The notes under the pieces: model-generated
Database searches by the model: none
Seen by the model: only the letters and a program-made list of their open reading frames with translations
Told to the model about the DNA's origin: nothing
Shown: piece by piece, positions 1 through 8,731 of the stretch
Position numbering within the stretch: the stretch's first letter is position 1
How the letters are laid out: each line of letters begins with the position of its first letter
Assembly: GCA_031549925.1 (NCBI GenBank)
Contig: JAVBPA010000030.1
Span: forward strand, 1 to 64,000
From: JAVBPA01 sp031549925
Lineage (GTDB): Bacteria; Bacillota; Clostridia; Oscillospirales; CAG-272
DNA: 64,000 bases
Reading direction: 5' to 3'
Made by a program: the position numbers and the translations under genes

Positions 1-1059
1 TAACCCCCACATACTTATTTCAGGAAATGTTATAAGAGGCAAATTTCCGGGAACTCCGCAGTCAAGCGGATATCTCGGATAATTTTCATGAGCGTCGGCT
101 AATATTATATCACACCATTTTTCGTCTTCTAAACTTTTTGAAAGCGATTCCCATTCACCTTCGAAAGGTGTATCAAATGTCCATGTGGATACAATACACT
201 TTGCTTCGGGATAATATTTTTTTGCTTCGGAAAATACATGCTTTGAAGAATATATAAATCCTTTGGCACCCCATGGAGCGCACTTTTCGCATCCGCATCC
301 TCCTTCGTCATAAGGCCATGTCATAAACATATCGATAGGAGCATTATATTTTAAAAAGCATTGTAAAATATCGGCATTGTAATAATCTATAAGTTCCATT
401 GCACCGGGTTTCGATATACACATCATGTTTCCGGTGTTGCCGTGTCTTCCGTAGTCGTCGCGCACAGGTGTAAATTTATATTCATCCGGATAATCGATAT
501 AGCCGCTGTTTGTGTCTAAAATTGTACATGTTTTCATTTCAAGTTTGTTTGCGGTACAAAATAACTGAGACAAACGGAAAATGCTTTCTTCCTTGCAGGG
601 ATCGTCAATCGATTTTAAATTTATCATCGGTACTATTGCCATTATTGCGTTAATACCGGACAAAGCTAAATCTTCGAGATAATAAATAAATTCTTCTATC
701 GGAACTACATGGTAATAATTGTGGAAATGGCTTGCGAAATAAGCTCCTCTTACCGAACAATCCGGTTTTATCGTTATGTTCAAATCACACGGTTTGATTG
801 CATTATTTTTATATATACATTTACGCATGTAATATCCCGCTCCGTGTAAAATACCTGATATACCGTTTGAATAAATATTATTTTCATTTATGCGAAATTC
901 ACCTGATGTTAAAGTCGAGTCATGAAATAAATTTATAGAATATTCTGACAAAGAATCAAAACGGATATTCCTTTTTTCCAAACGATTTTTTATAATCTCC
1001 GCAGCATATTCATATTTAAGATTATCGAAATTAATATTAAAAGAATTATAACTATCCAT
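1..1059 (-). CDS. Glycoside hydrolase-like protein (3' end outside window)
   Basis: From an ATG at 1059 the minus-strand frame stays open for 353 codons and runs off the window edge, so only the N-terminal part is present. AAAGGTG lies a few bases before the ATG. After about 95 residues of N-terminal domain there is an RGAYF segment near residue 101, then alternating hydrophobic strands and helices like a TIM barrel, and a Cys-rich DEGGCGCEKC motif near residues 250-260 followed by PWG. I read this as a GH20/GH67-like glycosidase fold by pattern only; the family is not certain and no catalytic pair can be named. It lies 112 bases after the GH172 gene on the same strand, which supports a carbohydrate role. 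Confidence 0.6.
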   Translation of the reverse strand, partial: MDSYNSFNINFDNLKYEYAAEIIKNRLEKRNIRFDSLSEYSINLFHDSTLTSGEFRINENNIYSNGISGILHGAGYYMRKCIYKNNAIKPCDLNITIKPDCSVRGAYFASHFHNYYHVVPIEEFIYYLEDLALSGINAIMAIVPMINLKSIDDPCKEESIFRLSQLFCTANKLEMKTCTILDTNSGYIDYPDEYKFTPVRDDYGRHGNTGNMMCISKPGAMELIDYYNADILQCFLKYNAPIDMFMTWPYDEGGCGCEKCAPWGAKGFIYSSKHVFSEAKKYYPEAKCIVSTWTFDTPFEGEWESLSKSLEDEKWCDIILADAHENYPRYPLDCGVPGNLPLITFPEISMWGL

Positions 1060-1171
1060 ATATCACCTTTTATATTCATAAAATTATAGAACCCGATTGC
1101 TAAAATATATTGTATTATTTAATATACAGATATAAATACAAAAGGGTTCTTTTTTATTTTAAATAATTATT

Positions 1172-2275
1172 TTAAATTATTTCAAGTGCGTCCCGGTTTC
1201 CTATAGGTATATAAACATTGTTTGTAGGATGAATCTGATACCAATATGCAACAGAACTGATATCATCCTGCAAGGGCAAATATCTGCCTTCGCTGCGCCA
1301 TCCGATAGCCTGCATTGTAATACGCAAATCAGAATTAAATCTGATAGGATCCATTATGTGGAATCTATACATGTTGTGACGGTTGCCTATTGTATTAATC
1401 TGACGGTTGTTATTTAGATTATTTGTGTCGGTAAAACCGAAGAAAGGAGCGGTAAAATTCGATTGGAAGCACCATGCTCCTCCGAAATAGTCTTCCGTAC
1501 CTGTTCCGCAATATGTAGGATATTCGTCATCTCCATCAATAAAAGCTTTTATTTCACCCTCACCCCACCAGCCGTCATTGTTTTGCTGCCAGCACATTTG
1601 AGTTCCAACATAATGACCTCTGCCTTTTATATTGTCGATAATTAAATAATCATCACCGTATTTTAATGGGTTTGTGCGATTGAATTTAGCATGGAAATAA
1701 GCTGTTTCTTCTTCTATTTCACATGTTTCATAACTGATAGCGTAGAAAAATCCGCCGAAATTATTGGGATGACGATTTTCAACTGTTATTTTAGCATGTT
1801 TTTTAAATGGCATAGGGAAGAAGCAATTCATGCCTCCCGAAGGATTTACATTTATCGGTATGGATAAAATATTAAGTCTTGTTTTCCATCCGCAGCAGAA
1901 AAAGTCTCCCAGAGGTACTTCCACAGAAGGATATTCTTCATTATCCCAGTACATGCGGATTATCAAATCACGGTATTTTGCGGAATCTACTGTAATCCAT
2001 ATATGAGTTATTTTTCCGGGACCTTCAACATCCATTAAAGTTGTTGTTGATTTCCCAGCCAATGTTATACAGGGACGAATTTTCCATTTTGCGCCTAAAT
2101 CACGGGCACATGGATTCGGAGATTCCCATATCTGACCGATTTTAGCAACTTCGGGTTGAATTGTCGAGCTTTGCTGAGCCATACCGCCTTTACCTTTTTC
2201 ACCGTAAACATTTTCTCCTGTTATGAGATGGGTTTGAGCGTTGCTTACTTTTGTAATGTTGAAAAAATTGTCCAT
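1172..2275 (-). CDS. DUF2961 / GH172 family glycoside hydrolase
   Basis: A 367-residue protein of the DUF2961 family, now glycoside hydrolase family 172, whose characterised members act on fructofuranose or arabinofuranose linkages. The family signature GTGTEDYFGG is at about residues 256-265, with the glutamate expected to be catalytic. The N-terminal EGPGKITHIW segment and the RFHIMDPI region near the C-terminus also fit. No signal peptide is visible, so it probably acts on imported oligosaccharides. The gene starts 19 bases after the E2 gene on the same strand and may be co-transcribed with the 2-oxoacid dehydrogenase genes. Substrate cannot be told from sequence. Confidence 0.87.
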   Translation of the reverse strand: MDNFFNITKVSNAQTHLITGENVYGEKGKGGMAQQSSTIQPEVAKIGQIWESPNPCARDLGAKWKIRPCITLAGKSTTTLMDVEGPGKITHIWITVDSAKYRDLIIRMYWDNEEYPSVEVPLGDFFCCGWKTRLNILSIPINVNPSGGMNCFFPMPFKKHAKITVENRHPNNFGGFFYAISYETCEIEEETAYFHAKFNRTNPLKYGDDYLIIDNIKGRGHYVGTQMCWQQNNDGWWGEGEIKAFIDGDDEYPTYCGTGTEDYFGGAWCFQSNFTAPFFGFTDTNNLNNNRQINTIGNRHNMYRFHIMDPIRFNSDLRITMQAIGWRSEGRYLPLQDDISSVAYWYQIHPTNNVYIPIGNRDALEII

Positions 2276-2294
2276 TTTAAACTCCTTATAATTT

Positions 2295-3311
2295 TTATAT
2301 AATTAAAAGCAAAGAGGGAACTTCAATCAAATTTTTAATTTTATTCAAATAGTCAATCGCCTTGTCAAAGCCTATTTTATACTGATTGTAATTCATTGTC
2401 AATACAATTTTACCATTGTGTACGGCTCCGGCACATAATATCGCTTTCATTTCATCATAAACCGGGAGTATACTTTCATTTATGTTTTTATCTGATAAAT
2501 CTGATATCGCAATAACCGAATTGTTTTTAGGTTTTACCGGTGTTTGTTTTATGAATTCACTAAAAGATTTTTTGTTTTGATAGTATAGCAAATTATAATT
2601 ATTTTCGTTTACAAATGCTTTGCAAATAATGTCTTCCGGTAAATTTTTATTTGCCGCATATAAAATAAAATCAAAAATGGTACAATTTATTCCGTTTTTA
2701 TTAAAGTTTTCGCACAATTTATTTATTTCTTTTATATTTATTATAACTTTATGATAAACACAAGAAACGGATGATTGATTTGTATTATTAAATTTTTGCG
2801 GCAGTGGTTTTTCAATGATGTTTTTATTGTTTTCAATTTCTTTTATAATATCGCTTTCAATTATAATACCTTTATATCCGCTGCCTTTTATATAATCATA
2901 GTTTATATTATTTTTTATTGTGAGTTTTTTAGCTCTCGGAGTAATAAAAATTCTATTTTTCCCAATTATATTATTATTTCTATTTATTTCTTTTTTTATA
3001 GAATCTTTTTCGTTTTCTTTTTGAATATCCGATTTTTTATTTTGTATTAAAACTTCCGGTAGCAAATCATCGGTACTGTCACTGATATAAGCTATTGTTT
3101 TAGCGACAGTAACCGTTTCGCCTTCCTCAGCTAATATTTTTATAAGTACACCGTCGTGCTGAGCGTCAATTTTTATTTCTGACTTATCGGTTTCAATGAC
3201 GAAAAGAGGTTTGCCGGAAAAAACAAAATCACCCTCAGAATATAACCATTCTACAATAACACCTTCTGTCATTTGCAAACCTTGTTTCGGCATTATAACA
3301 TCGTAAATCAT
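2295..3311 (-). CDS. Dihydrolipoamide acyltransferase (E2)-like protein, degenerate catalytic domain
   Basis: The protein has an N-terminal lipoyl domain (ETDKS, lipoyl Lys43), a lysine/asparagine-rich linker, a peripheral-subunit-binding domain at about 122-157 (ITPRAKKL) and a short C-terminal acyltransferase-like domain of about 170 residues. The usual catalytic HRxxDG is replaced by QYKIGF near the C-terminus, so the active His and Asp are missing, and the domain is shorter than the usual 220-240 residues. The ATG at 3311 starts the lipoyl domain and lies just after the E1beta stop; a GTG at 3332 would overlap E1beta. By context it is the E2 of the operon, perhaps only a lipoyl carrier. 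Confidence 0.8.
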   Translation of the reverse strand: MIYDVIMPKQGLQMTEGVIVEWLYSEGDFVFSGKPLFVIETDKSEIKIDAQHDGVLIKILAEEGETVTVAKTIAYISDSTDDLLPEVLIQNKKSDIQKENEKDSIKKEINRNNNIIGKNRIFITPRAKKLTIKNNINYDYIKGSGYKGIIIESDIIKEIENNKNIIEKPLPQKFNNTNQSSVSCVYHKVIINIKEINKLCENFNKNGINCTIFDFILYAANKNLPEDIICKAFVNENNYNLLYYQNKKSFSEFIKQTPVKPKNNSVIAISDLSDKNINESILPVYDEMKAILCAGAVHNGKIVLTMNYNQYKIGFDKAIDYLNKIKNLIEVPSLLLII

Positions 3312-3315
3312 ATTA

Positions 3316-4296
3316 TTATAACCATAATACACGTTTTACCGCGTTGTATATATCCTTGCTTTGCGGAACAACAGCATTTTCAAGGCCTAAATTAAAAGGC
3401 AGAGGGCATGATTTTGCTCCTAAGCGTATAACAGGCGCATCAAGATACTCAAAAGCTTCTTCCATAATAATTGAAGCTATTTCCGCTCCAATTCCCGCTG
3501 TTTTGTAAGCTTCATGAACTACAACTGCGCGTCCGGTTTTCATTACGGAATTAATTATAGTTTCATTGTCAAAAGGTACCAACGTACGCGGATCGATAAC
3601 TTCAATATCAATGCCTTCTCCTGCCAAATCTTCTGCCGCTTCAATAGCTTTTTTAACATAGGTATGTGTCGCTATAACAGTCGCGTCATTTCCTTTTCTT
3701 ACAATACTGGCTTTGCCGAAAGGGATTATAAAATCAGGATTATCCGGTACTTCTCCTTTTTGTGTGTATAACTGTTTATGTTCTATTATAATAACCGGAT
3801 TATCATCTCTGATAGCAAAACGGAGTAATCCGCACACATCCGCAGGAGTTGAAGGGAGAGCAAGTTTAATACCCGGAAAATGCATAAATATTGCTTCCAT
3901 ACTTTGTGAATGTGTTGCAGCATTGCCTCTGCCTACCCCCTGCTGACCTCTTATAACCAGCGGAATTTTGACTTTCCCCCCGAAAATATATCTTGTTTTT
4001 GCGACTTGATTTATTATTTGATCCATTGAAACAAGAGCAAAGTCCATATACATAAGCTCGATTATCGGGCGCATTCCGGTACAAGCGGCTCCAAGCCCTG
4101 CTCCGATAAAGGCCGCTTCTGAAATTGGAGTATTTCTTACTCTGGAAACTCCGAATTCCTGCGCTAAACCTTTTGTACAGCCGAATATCCCGCCTAAAAC
4201 TTCAATATCTTCACCCATTATAAAAACGGATTCATCGCGGCGCATTTCTTCGGCTATTGTATCCCTCACCGCCGTTGCGTATGTTTTTTCAGACAT
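3316..4296 (-). CDS. 2-oxoacid dehydrogenase E1 component, beta subunit
   Basis: A 326-residue E1beta subunit of the pyruvate/acetoin/branched-chain dehydrogenase family, normal in length. It shows the N-terminal ATAVRDTIAEEM segment, the MGEDIE and NTPISEAAF motifs, the AATHSQSMEA loop that contributes to the active site, and the DPRTLVPFD hinge of the transketolase C-terminal domain. Paired with E1alpha it forms an alpha2beta2 heterotetramer that decarboxylates a 2-oxoacid with TPP and acylates the E2 lipoyl group. GGAGG lies inside the last codons of the E1alpha gene, consistent with translational coupling. Whether the substrate is pyruvate, acetoin or a branched-chain acid is not resolved. 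Confidence 0.92.
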   Translation of the reverse strand: MSEKTYATAVRDTIAEEMRRDESVFIMGEDIEVLGGIFGCTKGLAQEFGVSRVRNTPISEAAFIGAGLGAACTGMRPIIELMYMDFALVSMDQIINQVAKTRYIFGGKVKIPLVIRGQQGVGRGNAATHSQSMEAIFMHFPGIKLALPSTPADVCGLLRFAIRDDNPVIIIEHKQLYTQKGEVPDNPDFIIPFGKASIVRKGNDATVIATHTYVKKAIEAAEDLAGEGIDIEVIDPRTLVPFDNETIINSVMKTGRAVVVHEAYKTAGIGAEIASIIMEEAFEYLDAPVIRLGAKSCPLPFNLGLENAVVPQSKDIYNAVKRVLWL

Positions 4297-4297
4297 A

Positions 4298-5278
4298 TTA
4301 ATGAACCTCCGAAATTATATTTGATTCAAAAAATATATTATCAAGAACATCATCCGGGTTAGGTTCGGGACTTTGCAAAGCAAATTCAACAGCTTCATTT
4401 GCCAGCTCATACGCTTTTTTTTCAAGATTTGAAAGAATTAAATCATTTGTTATACCATTTGATAATAAATATTCTTTGTGTCTTTTTATAGGGCATTTTT
4501 CTTTCCACTCATTTACTTCTTCTTTAGTCCGGTAATTTTGCGGATCTCCCGTCCAATGTCCGAGCCAGCGGTATGTTTTACATTCAACCAATGAAGGTCC
4601 TTCGCCTTTTTTTGCACGCTGTACCGCTGATTCTATAACTGAAGCTATTTCTATAACATTGTTTCCGTCAACTGTATATCCGGGAATATTATAAGCGGCG
4701 GCTCTTGACGATATATCTTTAACCGATGTACTTTGCCATACTGGAACGGAAATACCATATCCGTTATTTTCGCATACAAATATAATAGGTAAACCCCAAA
4801 CGGCAGCCAAATTTAACGATTCATGGAAAATTCCTTCATTAGAAGCGCCGTCTCCGAAAAATGCGACTGCTATATTATCTTTACCCTGCATTTTACAGGA
4901 TAAAGCAGCTCCCACCGCTATCGGCAAGCCTCCTCCCACAATAGCATTAGCCCCTAAGTTGCCTCCGTTGAAATCCGCTATGTGCATAGATCCTCCGCGT
5001 CCCTTGCAATATCCGGTTTCGCGTCCCATCAATTCAGCCATAGCATATCTCAAATCTGCTCCTTTTGCTATGCAGTGACCATGACCGCGATGTGTACTTG
5101 TTATATAATCTGTTTCTTTTAAATATGAACATACAGTAGCGGGAACAGCCTCCTGACCGATACATAAATGAACTGATCCGCGTAATTTATCAGCTTCAAA
5201 AAGAGATAAAGCGTTCTGCTCAAAAGCGCGTATTTTGTTCATGGTAAAATATATATCAATTAATTTTCCACTATCCAT
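4298..5278 (-). CDS. 2-oxoacid dehydrogenase E1 component, alpha subunit
   Basis: A 326-residue E1alpha subunit. The TPP-binding motif begins with GDGASNEG at about residues 142-149 and ends with ENNGYG at 170-175. STHRGHGHC and GRGGSMH are the conserved loops of the pyruvate/acetoin E1alpha family. It is the first gene of the E1alpha-E1beta-E2 operon. GGAG lies 8 bases before the ATG and a good promoter is upstream (5324-5352). No E3 (dihydrolipoamide dehydrogenase) is in the window, so that subunit must be encoded elsewhere. The AcoA/PdhA subtypes cannot be separated by eye. Confidence 0.92.
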   Translation of the reverse strand: MDSGKLIDIYFTMNKIRAFEQNALSLFEADKLRGSVHLCIGQEAVPATVCSYLKETDYITSTHRGHGHCIAKGADLRYAMAELMGRETGYCKGRGGSMHIADFNGGNLGANAIVGGGLPIAVGAALSCKMQGKDNIAVAFFGDGASNEGIFHESLNLAAVWGLPIIFVCENNGYGISVPVWQSTSVKDISSRAAAYNIPGYTVDGNNVIEIASVIESAVQRAKKGEGPSLVECKTYRWLGHWTGDPQNYRTKEEVNEWKEKCPIKRHKEYLLSNGITNDLILSNLEKKAYELANEAVEFALQSPEPNPDDVLDNIFFESNIISEVH

Positions 5279-5323
5279 TTATATTTTTCTCCGCTTTAAA
5301 TTTTATATTATAACATTTTCCCG

Positions 5324-5352
5324 ATTATAGCATAATGATATAACAATTACAA
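5324..5352 (-). promoter_or_regulatory. Sigma-A-type promoter of the E1alpha-E1beta-E2 operon
   Basis: On the minus strand TTGTAA (5347-5352) and TATAAT (5324-5329) are separated by 17 bases, about 45 bases upstream of the E1alpha start. The -10 is perfect and the -35 matches at four of six positions. Confidence 0.6.
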
Positions 5353-5493
5353 TAAATATTTATTTATACGAAATAATTTTTTAATCTATTATTTTTAACG
5401 GAGTTTTGTTTTTATAAAATATTAAATTGTTAGGTGTAAATTATATAAAGCTAACCATAATCCACTTTTTTGAAACGTTAATTTTTTACATAA

Positions 5494-5527
5494 GAAAAGC
5501 CTGAAAATATAAAATGATTTTCAAGCT
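5494..5527 (-). terminator. Rho-independent terminator after the GNAT gene
   Basis: On the minus strand an 11-bp stem (one G-U pair; arms 5517-5527 and 5498-5508) with an 8-base loop is followed by TTTTCTT. It lies about 80 bases past the GNAT stop codon and separates it from the dehydrogenase operon. Confidence 0.75.
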
Positions 5528-5607
5528 TGGATTAAAATATTGAATTATGCAACTAATCTTGCAAATCATGATTTTAGTACGGTTTAGATTTATTAATAGT
5601 ATAGTGA

Positions 5608-6075
5608 CTATTTGGCACGATACCTCATTATGTGGGAAACTAATTTAAAACCTGCATTTTTATACAATTTGATAGCATTTTCATTTACACTTAAAACATT
5701 TAATTCAATATAATCAACTTCTCTTTCTGTTGACCAGAATTTGACTTTATTTAATAATTCTGTACCAATACCTTGTTTACGATATTCAGGTAAAACATAT
5801 AAATCTACAATGATCACAAAACTTTGGGAAATGTAGCAATCAAAAGGAGGCGTCTTATCTTCCGATGTATGTATTAACCCAATTATTTTTCCATTGTTAT
5901 CAGCGACAAAAAGCATTTCATTTTCGCTTTTAATAATGTATGTTGGGTATTTTCCGCTTTCAATAGCAGCTTTATAATATGCAGGCTGTTGATTTGCGTT
6001 GTGAGAAAAAAATTCTTCATATAAATATTTGATTTGTTCAACATCATCCAAATTGGCTTTTCTGTATTCAATCAT
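5608..6075 (-). CDS. GNAT family N-acetyltransferase
   Basis: A 155-residue single-domain GNAT protein. The acetyl-CoA pyrophosphate loop appears as EYRKQGIGTELL at about residues 97-108, after the strand FVIIVDLYVLPEY, and the C-terminal NENAIKLYKNAGF motif is typical. It should transfer an acetyl group from acetyl-CoA to an amine; the acceptor cannot be predicted. GGAG lies 9 bases before the ATG. The gene stands alone, 159 bases after the cupin gene, with its own terminator. Confidence 0.88.
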   Translation of the reverse strand: MIEYRKANLDDVEQIKYLYEEFFSHNANQQPAYYKAAIESGKYPTYIIKSENEMLFVADNNGKIIGLIHTSEDKTPPFDCYISQSFVIIVDLYVLPEYRKQGIGTELLNKVKFWSTEREVDYIELNVLSVNENAIKLYKNAGFKLVSHIMRYRAK

Positions 6076-6234
6076 TGCTTATCTCCATAACAATTTTCCT
6101 TTGTGGTAAATCATGTATAAACAATTAACTTCAACATCATAATATGACAAAAATACTGGCTCTTTACTTTCCGCTGTGCAATTTCGCTTTTTTGAAGGGA
6201 CATATCTATTAGTTTGACTTCTTGTCCATACTAT

Positions 6235-6645
6235 TTAATCTTCATATATAGTTTTGAATGATTTCCCCCATTTTTTAACACGCAAATTATATACTTCGTT
6301 GTCTTCCGCTTTCATCCAAAATGTAAGTAAAACAAAATCTTCGGTTTTGCTTTTATTATCGAGCGAATGGAAAACACCTCCGGGAATAAAAACTACGCTT
6401 CCGGCGGATATATCATATACTTTATCGTCCAAATGAAGCACTGCTTTGCCTTTTACTATATAATAAACTTCATCTTTTTCGTGAACTCCTCCAGTCGTAC
6501 TGCATCCGCCCTTTAAGGTTCCTTCGTTTATCTGCACGGTTTCCGCATCTGCCACTATGTTATCCAGAAGCATTTTAGAAGAATATGTATTATCTAAAAT
6601 TAAAGGCTTGACTTCCCATGAATTTATTATTTTCCCTTCAGGCAT
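6235..6645 (-). CDS. Cupin-domain protein
   Basis: A small single-domain cupin (136 residues from this start). Conserved cupin motif 1 is present as GGVHEKDEVYYIVKG, with likely metal ligands His and Glu, and motif 2 as PGGVFHSLDN. An ATG at 6657 is in frame, but its own codons contain GGAGGG, which sits 6-7 bases before the ATG at 6645; I therefore place the start at 6645. It follows the fumarase alpha gene by 27 bases and is probably in the same transcript. Cupins range from sugar isomerases to dioxygenases, so no reaction is assigned. Confidence 0.83.
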   Translation of the reverse strand: MPEGKIINSWEVKPLILDNTYSSKMLLDNIVADAETVQINEGTLKGGCSTTGGVHEKDEVYYIVKGKAVLHLDDKVYDISAGSVVFIPGGVFHSLDNKSKTEDFVLLTFWMKAEDNEVYNLRVKKWGKSFKTIYED

Positions 6646-6672
6646 AACACCCTCCATAATATAAATACATAA

Positions 6673-7518
6673 TTATAAAATTTTTCTTGCATGACGCATT
6701 ACATGACAATTTATATTTACCGCAACAGGCAATCCCGCTATATGTGTAGGTGCGTATTCTATATTAACGGCAAAAACTGTAGTATCTCCTCCGAATCCCT
6801 GCGGCCCTATTCCGGTTTTGTTCAGTTTTATAAGAATTTCATTTTCAAGTTCACGGTAATCCGGATTATTATTTCGAATTGATACCGGTCTTATAAGCGC
6901 TCTTTTTGCAAGAACTGTACTGTAATCAAAAGTTCCGCCTATTCCTACACCTACAATTATCGGCGGGCATGGATTACTTCCAGCCTCAATGACGGTATTT
7001 TCGACAAAACTGATTATATCTTCTTTATTTACCGATGGGTTAAACATTTTTTGCCTGCTCATATTTTCACTGCCGAATCCTTTCGGAGCTGCGTCTAAAA
7101 CAATTTTATCACCCGCAACAATGCGTGTATATATTATGGCAGGCGTATTATCATTTGTATTTTTTCTGTTAAATAAGGGATCGTTTACAACGGAGCAACG
7201 CATATATCCTTCAATATAAGCTTGTCTCACACCTTCATTTACGGCATTTTCAAACAATTCGCCTTCAATACAAACTTCTTGTCCGATATCGGCAAATAAG
7301 ACAGCCATTCCGGTATCCTGACAAATAGGTATACCTAGTTTTTTTGCGGTTTCTAAATTCTTGCATAAATTTTTAAGTACAGATTTTCCGATTTCGTTGC
7401 TTTCATTATTAACCGATTCATAAATTAATTGTTCCGCGTCATAAGGTAATTGTAAATTGGCAGATATAAACATATCGCGGACAGCGGATGTAATTTTATC
7501 TGAATGAATTATTTTCAT
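6673..7518 (-). CDS. Fumarate hydratase class I / L-tartrate dehydratase, alpha subunit
   Basis: A 281-residue protein matching the N-terminal (alpha) half of iron-sulfur class I fumarases. Three cysteines expected to hold the [4Fe-4S] cluster are at Cys66 (PICQDTG), Cys184 (NPCPP) and Cys271 (NCHVMRHA). GIGGTFDYS and GPQGFGGDT are family motifs. Two-subunit enzymes need a beta subunit, usually the next gene, but here the next gene is a cupin and no beta subunit is in the window. The start overlaps the amidohydrolase stop by 4 bases, so translation is likely coupled. Fumarase and tartrate dehydratase alpha chains cannot be told apart here. Confidence 0.9.
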   Translation of the reverse strand: MKIIHSDKITSAVRDMFISANLQLPYDAEQLIYESVNNESNEIGKSVLKNLCKNLETAKKLGIPICQDTGMAVLFADIGQEVCIEGELFENAVNEGVRQAYIEGYMRCSVVNDPLFNRKNTNDNTPAIIYTRIVAGDKIVLDAAPKGFGSENMSRQKMFNPSVNKEDIISFVENTVIEAGSNPCPPIIVGVGIGGTFDYSTVLAKRALIRPVSIRNNNPDYRELENEILIKLNKTGIGPQGFGGDTTVFAVNIEYAPTHIAGLPVAVNINCHVMRHARKIL

Positions 7519-8687
7519 TTTATTTTAATACCGTCTATCCAAACAGAAACAACTTTCGCCATAAAACCGAAAGGATCTTCGTCAAACAATACTAAATCCG
7601 CGTCTTTTCCGTTTTCGATCGACCCGACACGGTTATCTATACCTAAAATTGAAGCAGGATTAATTGTGATCGCTTTTAATGCTTCCATTTTATCCATGCC
7701 GTTTTTAACGGCAAGAGAAGCGCAAAGCGGCAAATATTGGATAGGTATTACGGGATGATCGGTTGTAATACCGAGTTTTACACCGGTTTTGCTTAAAACA
7801 CCAGGATTTTCAAACGAAAGTGAACGGAGTTCAGGTTTTGATCTGTCACATAAATTCGGTCCGGCAAATACCGTTACATTATCTTTTAATAATTCATCGG
7901 CTATAAGATAACCCTCAGTGCAATGAACAATAGAATATTTTAAGTTAAATTCTTTCGCTATCCTTATCGCGGTAAAAATATCATCTGTTCTGTGTGCATG
8001 GAAATGAGCGGACAGTTCACCTTTTACAACAGGGAGCAGAGAATCAAGCTTCATATCAAAATCGGGTTCATCCGGTTGGTCTTCATCTTCGCCTGCTGGA
8101 GTATTCGCTTTATCAATAGCTTCAGCGTATTTTTTTGCTTTTATTAAATTTTCGCGTATCATAGCCGCTGTCGCCATGCGTGTTTCAGGAATTTGATTTT
8201 TTGCGTGATATACGCTTTTGGGATTTTCTCCCAATGCGAATTTCATTGCGGCAGGAGCTTTGACTATCATATTATCGATTCTGTTGCCGTATGTTTTTAT
8301 AACGCAAAATTGTCCTCCTATAGGATTGGCACTTCCGGGGCCTGCGGCCAAACATGTAACGCCCGCTTCACGCGCTTCTGTAAAACATCTGTCAAGCGGA
8401 TTTATTGCGTCGATTCCGCGGAGGTGCGGTGTTATTGAATCTCCGGTTTCGTTAATATCGTCGCCTTCAAAAGATATAGAATCTTCAATTAAACCGATGT
8501 GTGTGTGACCATCGATAAATCCGGGGAATAACCACCCTTTATTTCCGTCTATTTGGTTTTCCTCAGATCCTTCGTATGATCCCGAAGATATTTCTATGAT
8601 TTTGTTATCAGATATTACAACATAACCATTTTCGATAACATTTGAAATTTTATCCATTGTAAAAATTTTAACGTTTTTTATTACCAT
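7515..8687 (-). CDS. Metal-dependent amidohydrolase (imidazolonepropionase-like)
   Basis: A 390-residue amidohydrolase-superfamily enzyme of normal length. The first metal motif is GHTHIG at about residue 60, histidines in HFHAHRTDD and SIVHCTEG follow, and the metal aspartate is in TTDHPV. The C-terminal NPASILGIDNRVGSIENGKDADLVL is the usual closing strand of the superfamily beta-sandwich. It is expected to hydrolyse a cyclic amide or similar bond in the cytoplasm; the substrate is unknown. It heads a three-gene unit with the fumarase alpha subunit and the cupin. The region upstream contains the inverted-repeat element. Confidence 0.87.
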   Translation of the reverse strand: MVIKNVKIFTMDKISNVIENGYVVISDNKIIEISSGSYEGSEENQIDGNKGWLFPGFIDGHTHIGLIEDSISFEGDDINETGDSITPHLRGIDAINPLDRCFTEAREAGVTCLAAGPGSANPIGGQFCVIKTYGNRIDNMIVKAPAAMKFALGENPKSVYHAKNQIPETRMATAAMIRENLIKAKKYAEAIDKANTPAGEDEDQPDEPDFDMKLDSLLPVVKGELSAHFHAHRTDDIFTAIRIAKEFNLKYSIVHCTEGYLIADELLKDNVTVFAGPNLCDRSKPELRSLSFENPGVLSKTGVKLGITTDHPVIPIQYLPLCASLAVKNGMDKMEALKAITINPASILGIDNRVGSIENGKDADLVLFDEDPFGFMAKVVSVWIDGIKIK

Positions 8688-8731
8688 AAAAATTTTTCTT
8701 TCTAAATATTTTGTACTTTATATTTAAATAA

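Larger units (their letters stand above)
5279..5607. other. 329-base intergenic region: promoter of the dehydrogenase operon and terminator of the GNAT gene
   Basis: The half near 5279 holds the minus-strand promoter of the E1alpha operon, and the half near 5500 holds a strong minus-strand hairpin terminator for the GNAT gene. Nothing else is recognised: no frame of convincing composition, tRNA or riboswitch. Confidence 0.6.

Noticed and set aside
129..311. Short minus-strand frame inside the first gene (129-311)
   Set aside because: It is out of frame with the longer open frame 1-1059, which has coherent protein features and a ribosome binding site.
1080..1160. Terminator hairpin between the GH172 and GH-like genes
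   Set aside because: AGAACCC and GGGTTCT pair, but about 50 bases apart, and the T-run is on the plus strand, away from the genes' direction.
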